Position numbers and translations under genes: made by a program
Shown: positions 9,218 to 18,358 of the stretch, piece by piece
Layout of the letters: every line of letters starts with the position of its first letter
Position numbering within the stretch: the stretch's first letter is position 1
DNA from: Rhizobium skierniewicense
GTDB lineage: Bacteria > Pseudomonadota > Alphaproteobacteria > Rhizobiales > Rhizobiaceae
NCBI RefSeq assembly: GCF_014196515.1
Contig: NZ_JACIDV010000003.1
Span: forward strand, 372,001 to 436,000
Direction of reading: 5' to 3'
DNA length: 64,000 nucleotides
The notes under the pieces: model-generated
Told to the model about the DNA's origin: nothing
Seen by the model: the letters and a program-made list of their open reading frames with translations, nothing else
Databases searched by the model: none

Positions 9218-9247
9218 GCCGGGCGCTTTTTGCGAAAAGCGTCTGGC
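9218..9247 (+). terminator. Intercistronic hairpin between binding protein and first permease
   Basis: Stem with CGCTTTT / AAAAGCG core extended by GCC...GGC pairs, 18 nt past the binding-protein stop. This position is typical for a processing or attenuation hairpin that leaves more binding-protein mRNA than permease mRNA. Confidence 0.55.
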
Positions 9248-9281
9248 TCCACGCACCATCTGGCTTCGTGAGGTCATTAAT

Positions 9282-10142
9282 ATGCCGTTGCGCAACAGGG
9301 TCGCTTACGCCTTTCTTGCCCCCTATCTGCTGATTTTTGCCACCTTCTGGCTGTGGCCGATCATCAGTTCGTTTTTATTGTCTTTTCAAAATACCCGCAT
9401 CAATCCCTGGCGGTTCGCACCATCGATGAACTGGGGACGGCTGTTCGGCGATCCGGCATTCTATAATGCTCTCCAGAACACCATCGTCATCCTCATCGTT
9501 CAGGTGCCGGTGATGATCGCGCTGGCCACCATCATGGCTGTGCTGTTGAACTCGCCACTCCTGAAAGCGCGTCCGTTGTTCCGCTTTGCCTTCTTTGCCC
9601 CTGTCGTTGTCGGTGAGGTTGCCTATGCAGCGGTGTTCCGCCTGATGTTCAGCGCCGACTTCGGCATCATTAACAAGTTCATCATGTCGATCGGGCTTCC
9701 ACCCGTTTCCTGGTTTGATAATGGCACGGCCGCCATGGCTGTCATCATCATTGCCGTGACCTGGCGCTGGGCCGGTTACAACGCCATCATCATTCTGGCG
9801 GGGCTGCAATCCATCCCCGGCGATGTCTATGAGGCGGCGAGGCTCGATCGTGTCAGCAAACGCCAGCAATTTCTCCACATCACTCTGCCGTTGCTGAAAC
9901 CGATCATCATGTTTTGTGTCGTGCTATCGGTCATCGGCACCATGCAGTTGTTCACTGAACCCTTTCTCATAACCAACAGAGGCGGGCCGGGTGGCGCGAC
10001 CGAGACGCTCGGTATTTTCCTTTACCGTCAGGGCTTTACGGCGTTGAACTTCGGCTATGCCTCCGCCATCGCCTATACGATTGCTGCCTTGGCTGTCGTC
10101 ATCTCGCTGTTTCAACTGTGGGTCGGGAGGGACGCGAAATGA
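9282..10142 (+). CDS. Sugar ABC importer permease (MalF-like)
   Basis: A 286-residue inner-membrane permease with about six transmembrane segments. It begins VAYAFLAPYLLIFATFWLWPIISSFLLSF. The EAA loop that docks the ATPase reads YEAARLDRVSKRQQFLHITLPLLKP near residues 186-210. The ATG follows GAGGTCATTAAT. Its stop overlaps the start of the next permease by four bases, showing translational coupling. It forms the membrane channel with the 10139 gene. Confidence 0.92.
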   Translation: MPLRNRVAYAFLAPYLLIFATFWLWPIISSFLLSFQNTRINPWRFAPSMNWGRLFGDPAFYNALQNTIVILIVQVPVMIALATIMAVLLNSPLLKARPLFRFAFFAPVVVGEVAYAAVFRLMFSADFGIINKFIMSIGLPPVSWFDNGTAAMAVIIIAVTWRWAGYNAIIILAGLQSIPGDVYEAARLDRVSKRQQFLHITLPLLKPIIMFCVVLSVIGTMQLFTEPFLITNRGGPGGATETLGIFLYRQGFTALNFGYASAIAYTIAALAVVISLFQLWVGRDAK

Positions 10143-10975
10143 GGTCCAGATCAAAGTCTCTGCTGTGGCAAAAAATCGGCCTGCACGCCGTGTTGTTGCC
10201 GCTTGCCGTCATCTGGCTGTTTCCGATCTGGATGATGTTTGTTTTTTCGACCATGCCTGATAACGGCATCTTCAGCCCCAATATTGAGCTTCTGCCATCC
10301 ACGCATTTTCTGGAAAATTTTCAGAATCTTCAGGCCGATACCGATTTCGTGCGTGCCATGACGATCTCCATCGGCGTCGCCTTGGTTTATACCGTGCTGT
10401 CGGTCATGCTCACGTCGATGGCGGGCTGGGCATTGGCACGGTATCGTTTTGCAGGCCGTTCCGTCGTCGTCGCAATCATTCTGGGAACGATCACACTGCC
10501 CTATGCGGTCGTCGTCATTCCGCAATTCATCATGGTGGCGCGGGAATTCAAGCTTGCCAATACATGGGTCGCGCTCATCGTGCCGCCGCTGTTCAATTCG
10601 CTTGGTGTTCTGTTCATGCGGCAATCCTTCTCCATGATGCCGACGGAACTGTTTGATGCGGCCCGCGTCGAAGGCGTCAAGGAGTGGCAAATCTTTCTTC
10701 GCATTGCTCTGCCGCTCGCACGTCCGACCATGGCGGCCTTGTCGATCATTCTGTTTCTCGCATCGTGGAACAATTATCTCTGGCCACTGCTGATCAACTC
10801 GAAGCCGGGCATGATGACGGCACCCGTTGCGTTAGGCTCGCTGATTGGTCTCACCAAGGTGTCGTGGGGTGGCATCATGGCAGGCGCGGTTCTGCTGACC
10901 GGGCCTGTTCTCATCATCTTCGTGGCTCTGCAGCGCCATTTCATCGCCGGCATTTCTGCCGGTGCCGTCAAGTAA
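10139..10975 (+). CDS. Sugar ABC importer permease (MalG-like)
   Basis: A 278-residue permease with about six membrane segments (LHAVLLPLAVIWLFPIWMMFVFS first). The EAA loop reads FDAARVEGVKEWQIFLRIALPLARPTMAAL near residues 175-205. The ATG at 10139 overlaps the previous stop (ATGA); the earlier start at 10118 would only add residues inside the upstream gene. Partner of the MalF-like permease. The ATPase gene follows after 15 bp. Confidence 0.92.
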   Translation: MRSRSKSLLWQKIGLHAVLLPLAVIWLFPIWMMFVFSTMPDNGIFSPNIELLPSTHFLENFQNLQADTDFVRAMTISIGVALVYTVLSVMLTSMAGWALARYRFAGRSVVVAIILGTITLPYAVVVIPQFIMVAREFKLANTWVALIVPPLFNSLGVLFMRQSFSMMPTELFDAARVEGVKEWQIFLRIALPLARPTMAALSIILFLASWNNYLWPLLINSKPGMMTAPVALGSLIGLTKVSWGGIMAGAVLLTGPVLIIFVALQRHFIAGISAGAVK

Positions 10976-10990
10976 TCCGGGAGGAACCGC

Positions 10991-12076
10991 ATGGCGGAAC
11001 TGTCACTGAAAAACGTCGTCAAACGCTACGCCGCGCTGGAGGTCATCCACGGGGCCAATCTTGAGATTGCCGATGGCGAATTCGTCGTCTTTGTCGGACC
11101 ATCCGGTTGCGGAAAATCCACTCTTTTGCGCATGATCGCTGGCTTGGAGGAGATTTCCGATGGTGAGATCAGCATTGGCGGCAAGGTCGTCAACGATGCC
11201 GAGCCGACCGATCGCGGGATTGCCATGGTCTTCCAGTCCTATGCGCTTTATCCGCATATGACGGTCGAGCAGAACCTCTCTTTCGGATTGCGGATGAACG
11301 GAAACCCAAAGGCCGATACGGACCAGCGTGTGAAACGTGCAGCCGATATTCTCCAGATCAACGAGCTGATGGCGCGCCGCCCCAAACAGCTCTCCGGTGG
11401 TCAGCGCCAGCGTGTCGCCATCGGGCGCGCCATCGTTCGCCAGCCTCGCGTGTTTCTGTTCGATGAACCCCTGTCGAACCTCGATGCGGAACTCCGGGTC
11501 CAGATGCGCGTGGAAATCTCCCGGCTTCACAAGCAGTTGGGAACCACGATGATCTATGTCACGCACGACCAGACCGAGGCCATGACGCTGGCAGACAAGA
11601 TCGTGGTGTTGCGGGCAGGTCATATTGAACAGATCGGCGCACCGCTCGATCTCTACGATGATCCCGCAAACCGGTTTGTTGCAGGTTTCGTCGGCTCGCC
11701 CAAAATGAATTTTCTGCCCGCAAAGGTCGTGGGACGGTCCGACAGCGGCGTAACCTTGTCTCTGACCCATGATCCGGACGTCCGCATCACCCTGCCTCTC
11801 TCATCGCCGGTCGAGGACGGTCGCGATGTCGTTCTGGGCATTCGTCCTGAACATTTCGGGCAGGTCGGAACGGGCGATGCCGATCTGAATGTCGAGATCG
11901 ATGTCGCCGAGCATCTCGGTAACACCAGCTACGTCTATGCACGAATGGCTGGCGATATTCCCATGGTGATCGAACAACCGGAATCACGCCACTCGACAAA
12001 CCAGCAGCGTCTGACCGTTGCGATTTCGGCGGCCAAGGCCTTCCTTTTTGACAGCGCGGGGCAGCGCCTGCGCTGA
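10991..12076 (+). CDS. Sugar ABC importer ATPase (UgpC/MsmK type)
   Basis: A 361-residue ATPase powering the importer. Walker [10 protein letters not shown] near residues 37-45, Q-loop [10 protein letters not shown], signature [14 protein letters not shown] near 133, Walker [17 protein letters not shown], switch His in YVTHDQTEAM. The C-terminal TOBE region (about 240-361) is the regulatory extension usual in sugar importers. Ribosome site GGGAGGAACCGC. A close paralogue serves the galactoside operon at 52437-53528. Confidence 0.94.
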   Translation: MAELSLKNVVKRYAALEVIHGANLEIADGEFVVFVGPSGCGKSTLLRMIAGLEEISDGEISIGGKVVNDAEPTDRGIAMVFQSYALYPHMTVEQNLSFGLRMNGNPKADTDQRVKRAADILQINELMARRPKQLSGGQRQRVAIGRAIVRQPRVFLFDEPLSNLDAELRVQMRVEISRLHKQLGTTMIYVTHDQTEAMTLADKIVVLRAGHIEQIGAPLDLYDDPANRFVAGFVGSPKMNFLPAKVVGRSDSGVTLSLTHDPDVRITLPLSSPVEDGRDVVLGIRPEHFGQVGTGDADLNVEIDVAEHLGNTSYVYARMAGDIPMVIEQPESRHSTNQQRLTVAISAAKAFLFDSAGQRLR

Positions 12077-12110
12077 ACCGTTTTTCCAGACAATCGAATG
12101 AGGATTTGAC

Positions 12111-14114
12111 ATGACTGACGCTCAACCTGTCCGTTGGGGCATTATCGGCCCCGGAACAATTGCCCGCACATTTGCAGAGGGCATCGCTCACTCGAGGACC
12201 GGCAAGCTTGTGGCCATTGCCAGTCGCAATCCAGAAAAGCCGGGATTGGGCGATGGTTTTCCCGGCGCCCGGATCGTTCACGGCTACGACGCTCTTCTGG
12301 CAGATAGCGAGATCGATGCCGTCTATATTGCCACGCCGCATACAGGTCACGCCGAATGGGCCATCAAAGCCATTCGTGCCGGCAAGCACGTGCTGGTGGA
12401 AAAGCCGATTGCACTGTCTGCCTATGACGCGGATGCGATTTTTCACGAGGCGAAAAAAGCAGGCGTCTTTGCGGGTGAAGCCTATATGTACCGTGTGCAT
12501 CCGCAAACCGCGAAGATCGTCGACCTCGTCAAAAGCGGCGTGATCGGCGACGTCCGCATTATCCGCACCAGCTTCGGTTTCAATATGGGTGGTTTCAAGC
12601 CTGATCATCGCCTGTTTGCCAATGATGCAGCGGGTGGCGGGATCCTCGATGTTGGTGGCTATCCTGTTTCCATGGCCCGTCTGATCGCCGGTGCCGCAAC
12701 GGGGCATCCGGTTCTCGAGCCGGAAAAGGTGTCGGGCGTCGGTCATCTCGGTCAGTCCGGTGTGGATGAATGGGCGTCTGCCGTGTTGAAATTTTCCAAC
12801 GGCATCGTTGCGGAAGTGTCTTGCTCCATCATGGCGCAACAGGACAACGTGCTGCGCATCATCGGCTCGCAAGGCCGCATCGAGGTGGAGGATTTCTGGT
12901 TTGCATCGGGTCACAAGGGCGGCGTCGGCAAGATCGACGTCATCAAAGGCAAGGACAGGCAAACCATCGACGTGAAAGAAGACGGTTGGCTTTATGCCTT
13001 CGAAGTGGATGCCGCTGGCACCGCCATTCGCAACGGGCAGCAGCAATTCGCGTATCCCGGTATGAGTTGGGCAGATTCGCTCGGTAATCTCCGCGTCATG
13101 GACCAATGGCGGGCTTCGGTCGGCCTGGAATATGGCGTGGAGACGTCTGCCAGGCGTGTGTCCAATATCTCTGGCGGGACGGTCGTTGCGGGCAATACCG
13201 TGCCCAAACGCACTATTCCTGGTCTTTCCAAGCCAGCCTCCGTCGTCGCGCTGGGCTTCGAATTCTTCCCGAATTTCGCATCTGCGTCTTTGACGCTCGA
13301 TAGCTTCTATGAAGCAGGCGGCAATTTGTTCGACACGGCCTATGTCTATGGCGGCGGCAAGACAGAGAGCATATTCGGCGATTGGCACACCAGTCGAAAC
13401 GTGCCGCGCGAGGAGATCGTCCTGATCGGCAAGGGTGCGCACTCGCCATTGTGCTACCCGGATATGATTGCCAAGCAGCTGGATCAATCGCTTGACCGGC
13501 TGAAGACGGATTATGTCGATGTCTACTTCATGCATCGCGACAATGTTTCGGTCCCGGTGGGTGAGTTCGTTGATGCCATGGACGCGGAGGTGAAACGGGG
13601 CCGCATCAGAGGTATCTTCGGTGGTTCCAACTGGACGCGGGAGCGGATGGATGAAGCAGCTGCCTACGCACAAAAGAACGAAAAAGCGGCACCAGCCGCC
13701 CTGTCGAACAACTTCTCGCTGGCAGAGATGCTCGACCCGATCTGGGCCGGATGCGTTGCGGCGTCCGATGACGGATGGAAGTCCTGGCAGCGTGAGCGGC
13801 AAATTCCAAACTTCGCATGGTCAAGCCAGGGGCGTGGCTTCTTTACCGACAGGGCAGGGCGTGACAAACGGGACGATGAAGAAATCGTGCGCGTATGGTA
13901 TTCCGACCGCAATTTCGAGCGTCGGGACCGCGCCATCCAGCTTGCCAGGGAACTTGGCCGTCATCCGATCCACATCGCGCTGGCCTACGTCATCGCCCAG
14001 CCCTTCCCGGTCATCCCCCTCATCGGGCCGCGCACGATTGCGGAACTTGAGGACAGCCTGTCCGCACTCGATATCAAGCTGACGCCTGAACAGGTTCGTT
14101 GGCTGGAAGCTTGA
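12111..14114 (+). CDS. Fused Gfo/Idh/MocA oxidoreductase - aldo/keto reductase
   Basis: A 667-residue two-enzyme fusion. Residues 1-~340 are a Gfo/Idh/MocA dehydrogenase: Rossmann loop WGIIGPGTIART, the LVEKPIAL motif with its catalytic-pair Lys near residue 98, and GGGILDVGGYPVSMAR. Residues ~370-667 are an aldo/keto reductase with the full tetrad: Asp in NLFDTAYVYG, Tyr in the same motif, Lys in LIGKGAHS and His in YFMHRDN. It ends with IPLIGPRT, the cofactor-binding segment. Neither half looks damaged, and the frame is continuous with no internal stop. As last gene of the ABC operon it probably oxidises then reduces (or epimerises) the imported sugar. The substrate is unknown. Confidence 0.9.
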   Translation: MTDAQPVRWGIIGPGTIARTFAEGIAHSRTGKLVAIASRNPEKPGLGDGFPGARIVHGYDALLADSEIDAVYIATPHTGHAEWAIKAIRAGKHVLVEKPIALSAYDADAIFHEAKKAGVFAGEAYMYRVHPQTAKIVDLVKSGVIGDVRIIRTSFGFNMGGFKPDHRLFANDAAGGGILDVGGYPVSMARLIAGAATGHPVLEPEKVSGVGHLGQSGVDEWASAVLKFSNGIVAEVSCSIMAQQDNVLRIIGSQGRIEVEDFWFASGHKGGVGKIDVIKGKDRQTIDVKEDGWLYAFEVDAAGTAIRNGQQQFAYPGMSWADSLGNLRVMDQWRASVGLEYGVETSARRVSNISGGTVVAGNTVPKRTIPGLSKPASVVALGFEFFPNFASASLTLDSFYEAGGNLFDTAYVYGGGKTESIFGDWHTSRNVPREEIVLIGKGAHSPLCYPDMIAKQLDQSLDRLKTDYVDVYFMHRDNVSVPVGEFVDAMDAEVKRGRIRGIFGGSNWTRERMDEAAAYAQKNEKAAPAALSNNFSLAEMLDPIWAGCVAASDDGWKSWQRERQIPNFAWSSQGRGFFTDRAGRDKRDDEEIVRVWYSDRNFERRDRAIQLARELGRHPIHIALAYVIAQPFPVIPLIGPRTIAELEDSLSALDIKLTPEQVRWLEA

Positions 14115-14130
14115 GTGCATCGTTGCATCG

Positions 14131-14169
14131 ACAATCGTCATCCTCGGCAAACCCAAGGGTGACGATTGT
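14131..14169. terminator. Hairpin between convergent operon end and epimerase gene
   Basis: Perfect 10-bp arms ACAATCGTCA / TGACGATTGT around a 19-nt loop that can itself extend pairing by CC/GG. It lies between the stops of the two convergent genes and could serve both directions. Confidence 0.65.
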
Positions 14170-15359
14170 TACGGTTGCAAACCATGTTCGAGCATGTCTT
14201 CCGCCTCGTAGATGGCGCAGACGATGTGATAAAACGTGCTGGCCGGGGCGGGTTCATCGATCATCGGCGCGTCAGCAGGCCATTTATCGAACCACAGGCC
14301 AGGAACAGGCGTATCGAGAAACGGCTGTAGCGCACCGATGGCACGCAGCGCCGAATCCAGATATCGATAACGATCCTCGCCGTGGCTGACGCAGGCCAAT
14401 CGCACGGCGGCCTTCAGCCACTCGGTTTGTGGCCACAGGCGCGCCAACGGATCGTGAACCGTAAAGTCGTCGTAAAGGCTCATGACTGCAACCTTGCGAC
14501 GCGGGCATATTCCATAGGTCTCGCCAATCTCGAAGAGCCGTCTGGCTTTCGCGATCGCAGGGCTGTTTTTGCGCAGACTGCCCCAGCGCGTCAGAAGCCA
14601 GGCCCACTCGAACTGGTGGCCCGGCTCCATGATACGACCCTTTTCACCGGGCATCGGCGCCCAGTCGTGGTCGAAAAACTCACGCAGTCCGCCAGTTTCG
14701 GCGTCGATGAATTTATCCAGTGCCAGCTGCGCAACATCATCTGCCAATGGATGCCATGGTCCGTCCGGGTCAACGGTTTCCCATGCGAGCATCGCTTCGA
14801 AGAAATGCATGTGTGGATTGGAGCACAAAGGCTCGACCGGCGGATTTGCCTCTTCGAAACCCGCTTCTGGATGAGCGTAATCACGTTTGAGGACGTCGAG
14901 GATGTCGAGCGCGCGCTGGCGCATCTCATCTTTGCGCTGCGGGAAAACCATGGCGGTCTGGGCGGCAGCGAACAGGGCGAAAGCCTGATTGTAGAAATCG
15001 AAGGTGTCGTCGATAAGTTTGCCAGAGGCATCGGCGAGATTTCCGTAAAGCCCATTGTCCAGGCGATAGACTTTGTCGAACCAATGCAGTCCGTGATCGA
15101 CAGCTTTCCGCCAGTCACCTGCCCAGCCGTTCTGACCTGCCGCAGCGTAGCAATAGGCCTGACGCGGTTGTACGCGCGAGCGGCGGTTGTCGCCAAGCAT
15201 AGGCTTGCCGTTCTGGCCAATCCGTTCATGGAAGCCACCATCAGGCTTACCCGCTCCAACATCCCACCATATGGGGAGGGCGTCCTGATCGAGCCAGCGG
15301 CGTAGTCTTTTGACTTCGTCGGAAAGTTGGCGTGTAGCGCTCATCGGTTGATCTGTCAT
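14169..15359 (-). CDS. AGE-family sugar epimerase/isomerase
   Basis: About 396 residues of the N-acylglucosamine 2-epimerase/mannose isomerase (alpha/alpha six-barrel) family. Recognisable pieces are YCYAAAGQNGWAGDWRKAVDHGLHWFDKVYRL, the NPHMHFFEAMLAWE segment with a conserved His, and EPGHQFEWAWLLTRW with the active-site His. It interconverts free sugars such as mannose/fructose or a related pair. I chose the ATG at 15359 (GGGATGGAT just upstream) over the longer frame to 15461. It converges on the ABC/Gfo-AKR operon and probably belongs to the same sugar pathway. Confidence 0.85.
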   Translation of the reverse strand: MTDQPMSATRQLSDEVKRLRRWLDQDALPIWWDVGAGKPDGGFHERIGQNGKPMLGDNRRSRVQPRQAYCYAAAGQNGWAGDWRKAVDHGLHWFDKVYRLDNGLYGNLADASGKLIDDTFDFYNQAFALFAAAQTAMVFPQRKDEMRQRALDILDVLKRDYAHPEAGFEEANPPVEPLCSNPHMHFFEAMLAWETVDPDGPWHPLADDVAQLALDKFIDAETGGLREFFDHDWAPMPGEKGRIMEPGHQFEWAWLLTRWGSLRKNSPAIAKARRLFEIGETYGICPRRKVAVMSLYDDFTVHDPLARLWPQTEWLKAAVRLACVSHGEDRYRYLDSALRAIGALQPFLDTPVPGLWFDKWPADAPMIDEPAPASTFYHIVCAIYEAEDMLEHGLQP

Positions 15360-15547
15360 ATCCATCCCGTTGTTTGCGTGCCTTTTTAGGTCGAGTTTAT
15401 CAAAACCGCAACATTCCCAATCCCTGCGGCAAGGCAAAGTTCCATCGTCGAGGCTCGTCACAGTTCTCCAGACAGACCTTGTAATTCATTGAAAGTTCAT
15501 GTGAGGCGGGATATGTGCTGTGATATCCTTAAGCGCGAAAGAGTGTA

Positions 15548-15991
15548 ATGCTGACGAAAAAGGGAAAGTACGGGCTGAAAGCCATGATCGATCTGGCGAG
15601 CCTCGCCCAGGGCGAAACGGCTTTCGTCAGCGATATCGCCGCCCGCAACAACATTCCCAAAAAATTTCTGGATTCCATTTTGCTGGAATTGCGCAATGAG
15701 GGCATGCTGCGTTCCAAGAAGGGCCCCGGCGGCGGTTATGCGCTGTCAAAGGCGGCATCCGATATCTACATCGGTCAAGTCATTCGCGCACTGGATGGCC
15801 CTTTAGCGCCGATACGCTGCGCCAGTCGCTCGGCATTCGAAGCCTGCGAAGACTGTGATGATCCAGCGACCTGTCAGGTCCGCCGTTCCATGACAGACGT
15901 AAGAGACGCGATGGCATCCGTTCTGGACACGATGACACTGGAGCAATTCGCGTCCAATACAGGCGTTGCGGTTGCCGGACGGACAGCCTGA
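15548..15991 (+). CDS. Rrf2-family transcriptional regulator with conserved cysteines
   Basis: A 147-residue winged-helix regulator: MLTKKGKYGLKAMIDLA, DIAARNNIPKKFLDSILLELRNEGMLRSKKGPGGGYAL. A downstream cluster of Cys residues (IRCASRS, CEDCDD, TCQVR, about residues 95-117) matches the iron-sulfur or thiol sensor region of IscR/RirA/NsrR-type proteins. Such regulators respond to iron, nitric oxide or cysteine status. No isc/suf, iron or NO genes lie beside it; the nearest gene is a convergent flavin reductase. The target is unknown. Confidence 0.88.
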   Translation: MLTKKGKYGLKAMIDLASLAQGETAFVSDIAARNNIPKKFLDSILLELRNEGMLRSKKGPGGGYALSKAASDIYIGQVIRALDGPLAPIRCASRSAFEACEDCDDPATCQVRRSMTDVRDAMASVLDTMTLEQFASNTGVAVAGRTA

Positions 15992-16026
15992 TTCAGCGTG
16001 CCATTCCCTTGTGAAACCGGGGATGT

Positions 16027-16551
16027 CTAGCTGAGCTGTGCGTATTGCCCATTATGGTATACCAATGGCAAGCCGCTGCCCTGCTCGACCGCCAACACCC
16101 GCCCGACAATGATCGCATGGGTATGACGTTCGATGACGTCTTCAACAGCGCAGTCGATGGCGGCCAGCGCATCTTTCAGGGCGTAGGCTCCGCTTTCAAG
16201 CGTGAACCACTCTGATCCCAGATACCGCTCCGCTCCTTTCACGCCCCCGACGCCTGCAAAACGCGCAGCGACATCCTGCTGTTCTGCCGATAAAATGTTA
16301 ACGCAGAAATGATTATAGCGAGCGATGATCGGCCAGGTCGACGACGACTTGTTGACGTTTACGATCATGGTTGCGGGATCCATGGACAGTGCCGTCGCAG
16401 AGGTGACGGTTGCTCCGGTACGGTTCGCACCGGTGCCAGCCGTGATAACCGAAACACCGCCAGCCAGAGAGCGCATTGCAACTCTCAGTTCGGCAGAATC
16501 GAATGCAGCCTTCTCGGTTTCTTCCTGTAGGTAGGTCACCGTCGCAGTCAT
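16027..16551 (-). CDS. Flavin reductase-like FMN-binding protein
   Basis: A 174-residue protein of the flavin reductase-like domain family, the small component that supplies reduced FMN to two-component monooxygenases. It opens with the family signature DSAELRVAMRSLAGGVSVITAGTGANRTGATVTSATALSMDPATM, followed by VNVNKSSSTWPIIARYNHFCVNIL and a C-terminal DCAVEDVIERHTHAIIVGRVLAVE. The ATG at 16551 is spaced 9 nt from GGAG; the frame extends further upstream only through a TTG. No monooxygenase gene is nearby, so its partner is probably elsewhere. Confidence 0.85.
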   Translation of the reverse strand: MTATVTYLQEETEKAAFDSAELRVAMRSLAGGVSVITAGTGANRTGATVTSATALSMDPATMIVNVNKSSSTWPIIARYNHFCVNILSAEQQDVAARFAGVGGVKGAERYLGSEWFTLESGAYALKDALAAIDCAVEDVIERHTHAIIVGRVLAVEQGSGLPLVYHNGQYAQLS

Positions 16552-16710
16552 TTTTTCCATCTCCGCAAGCTTCAATGCTCCGTGGAGACGGTATCAGTGC
16601 GAGGACATCGCGAAGAGCGAAGGGATTTCAATGTTCGTTCGGTTTATAGAAATCTGTCTTCGCCAAACGGGCTTAAGGGGCAAGCGCGAGCATCTGATGT
16701 TATGGACATC

Positions 16711-16745
16711 AAAAAAAGCCCACCCGGTTTCCCGGGCGGACTTTT
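16711..16745 (-). terminator. Terminator of dctA
   Basis: On the minus strand a GC-rich stem (CCGCCCGGG / CCGGGTGGG with a short AAA loop) is followed by a run of seven T. It lies 23 nt past the dctA stop. Confidence 0.85.
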
Positions 16746-16767
16746 GTCTTCGAAGCGTGTTTCTGGC

Positions 16768-18105
16768 TTATTCGGCTGGTTGCACCGTTGCGGGTGGAAG
16801 GTCGCCAATGTCGGTGGTCTTCTCACCACTCAGCATCAGGGCGAGCTGTGCTTCATCCAACTCACCTTCCCAGCGGGCCACGACGATGGTCGCAACTGCG
16901 TTGCCGACGAAGTTCGTCAATGCTCGGCATTCCGACATGAAACGGTCGATACCGAGAATGAGGGCCATACCGGCGACAGGTACGGATGGCACGACGGACA
17001 ATGTCGCGGCCAGCGTGATGAAGCCTGCACCCGTGATGCCCGCTGCGCCCTTTGAGCTCAGCATGGCCACCAGCAGCAAAAGAATTTGCTCACCCCAAGA
17101 AAGATGGATTCCTGTCGCCTGCGCAATGAAGAGGGCTGCCAGCGTCATATAGATATTGGTGCCGTCAAGATTGAACGAGTAACCGGTTGGAATGACGAGA
17201 CCGACGACCGAGCGCTTGCAGCCTGCTTTTTCCATTTTGCTCATCAGGCCAGGCAGAGCGGCTTCCGAAGACGATGTTCCGAGAACGAGCAAAAGCTCTT
17301 CCTTGATATATCGGATCAGCGCAAGGATCGAGAAGCCGTTGTAACGGCAGACTGCGCCCAGAATGACCAGCACGAAGAAGAACGAGGTGAAATAGAAGGT
17401 GCCGATCAACGTGGCGAGGTTCGTTACGGACGAAATGCCGTACTTGCCAATGGTGAACGCCATGGCCCCGAATGCGCCGATTGGCGCGGCCTTCATCAGG
17501 ATCGCGACCAGTTTGAAGATCGGATACATCAGCGCATGCATGAAGTCGACGACAGGCTTGCCGCGATCTCCGACGACACCAAGCGCAATACCGAACAAGA
17601 CCGAGAAAAATAGGACCTGAAGAATGTCACCATCGGCGAAGGCACCGACGATTGTCGTCGGAATGATGTTCATCAAGAAGCCGGTGATCGACTGTTCGTG
17701 AGCTTTCGCGGCATAGGTCGCGACTGCGCTGCCATCCAGCGACGCAGGGTCGATGTTCATGCCAGCACCGGGCTGAACGACGTTGGCAACGATCAAGCCG
17801 ACGATCAGCGCCAGTGTCGAGAAGGTCAGAAAGTAAATCATCGCCTTACCGGCAACGCGACCAACCTTTTTCATGTCATTCATGCCGGCAATGCCGGTTG
17901 CGACGGTGAGAAAGATAACGGGTGCGATAATCATCTTGACGAGACGGATAAATCCGTCGCCAAGGGGCTTCATCTGCTCACCAATGCCAGGCGAAAAGTG
18001 ACCCAGAGCAATGCCTGCGCCGATGGCGACGATAACTTGAAAATAAAGATGCCGATAAAATGGAAGTTTAACGTGGCTGTCGGCCACGGTGTTGCTATCA
18101 ATCAT
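16768..18105 (-). CDS. dctA: C4-dicarboxylate transporter DctA
   Basis: Inner-membrane proton/sodium-coupled symporter for succinate, fumarate and malate, needed for growth on these acids and for nitrogen fixation in symbiotic relatives. 445 residues of the glutamate/dicarboxylate symporter family. The Ser-rich hairpin [17 protein letters not shown] and the [10 protein letters not shown] motif are near residues 275-320, with [14 protein letters not shown] near 360. Start at 18105 after GAGGAGGACTAAC; the frame reaching 18168 is an artefact. It is divergent from dctBD and preceded by a sigma-54 promoter. Confidence 0.96.
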   Translation of the reverse strand: MIDSNTVADSHVKLPFYRHLYFQVIVAIGAGIALGHFSPGIGEQMKPLGDGFIRLVKMIIAPVIFLTVATGIAGMNDMKKVGRVAGKAMIYFLTFSTLALIVGLIVANVVQPGAGMNIDPASLDGSAVATYAAKAHEQSITGFLMNIIPTTIVGAFADGDILQVLFFSVLFGIALGVVGDRGKPVVDFMHALMYPIFKLVAILMKAAPIGAFGAMAFTIGKYGISSVTNLATLIGTFYFTSFFFVLVILGAVCRYNGFSILALIRYIKEELLLVLGTSSSEAALPGLMSKMEKAGCKRSVVGLVIPTGYSFNLDGTNIYMTLAALFIAQATGIHLSWGEQILLLLVAMLSSKGAAGITGAGFITLAATLSVVPSVPVAGMALILGIDRFMSECRALTNFVGNAVATIVVARWEGELDEAQLALMLSGEKTTDIGDLPPATVQPAE

Positions 18106-18195
18106 GTTAGTCCTCCTCGGACTGGACCCTGCCGTGCGGCCTCCCGGGTCTGCCGTTCTTGGTTCCACGGTCCATGACCGTTGGAAACACTGTCA

Positions 18196-18210
18196 GCAAT
18201 TCGCGTGCCA
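18196..18210 (-). promoter_or_regulatory. Sigma-54 (-24/-12) promoter of dctA
   Basis: On the minus strand the sequence reads TGGCAC-N5-TTGC, an exact match to the sigma-54 core consensus. It sits about 90 nt upstream of the dctA ATG and points at dctA. The enhancer-binding activator would be DctD, encoded on the other side. Confidence 0.88.
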
Positions 18211-18282
18211 AGCTCCTATCCTCTGAACAACACATTGATAAAGCTCAATAATATTTTAAGAGTTTTTACGACTAGATCCAAA

Positions 18283-18333
18283 CGTGCAGATTTTCGCGCG
18301 GATTTTCTTGTTATTTGTGTAGAAATCCGCACA
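18283..18333. promoter_or_regulatory. Tandem dyad sites, probable DctD-binding enhancer
   Basis: Two related 18-bp imperfect palindromes, CGTGCAGATTTTCGCGCG (18283-18300) and TGTGTAGAAATCCGCACA (18316-18333), have centres 33 bp apart, about three helical turns. They lie 75-135 bp upstream of the sigma-54 promoter, as the paired DctD sites of rhizobial dctA do. The second dyad ends 25 bp before the dctB start codon, so occupancy could also affect dctBD. Confidence 0.75.
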
Positions 18334-18358
18334 ATGATGGCTTCGGTGAGAAAAGCTG

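Noticed and set aside
11787-13802. 671-codon minus-strand open frame
   Set aside because: Lies opposite the Gfo-AKR fusion gene, which has complete catalytic motifs. The minus translation has low-complexity, His/Arg-rich antisense composition with no domain.
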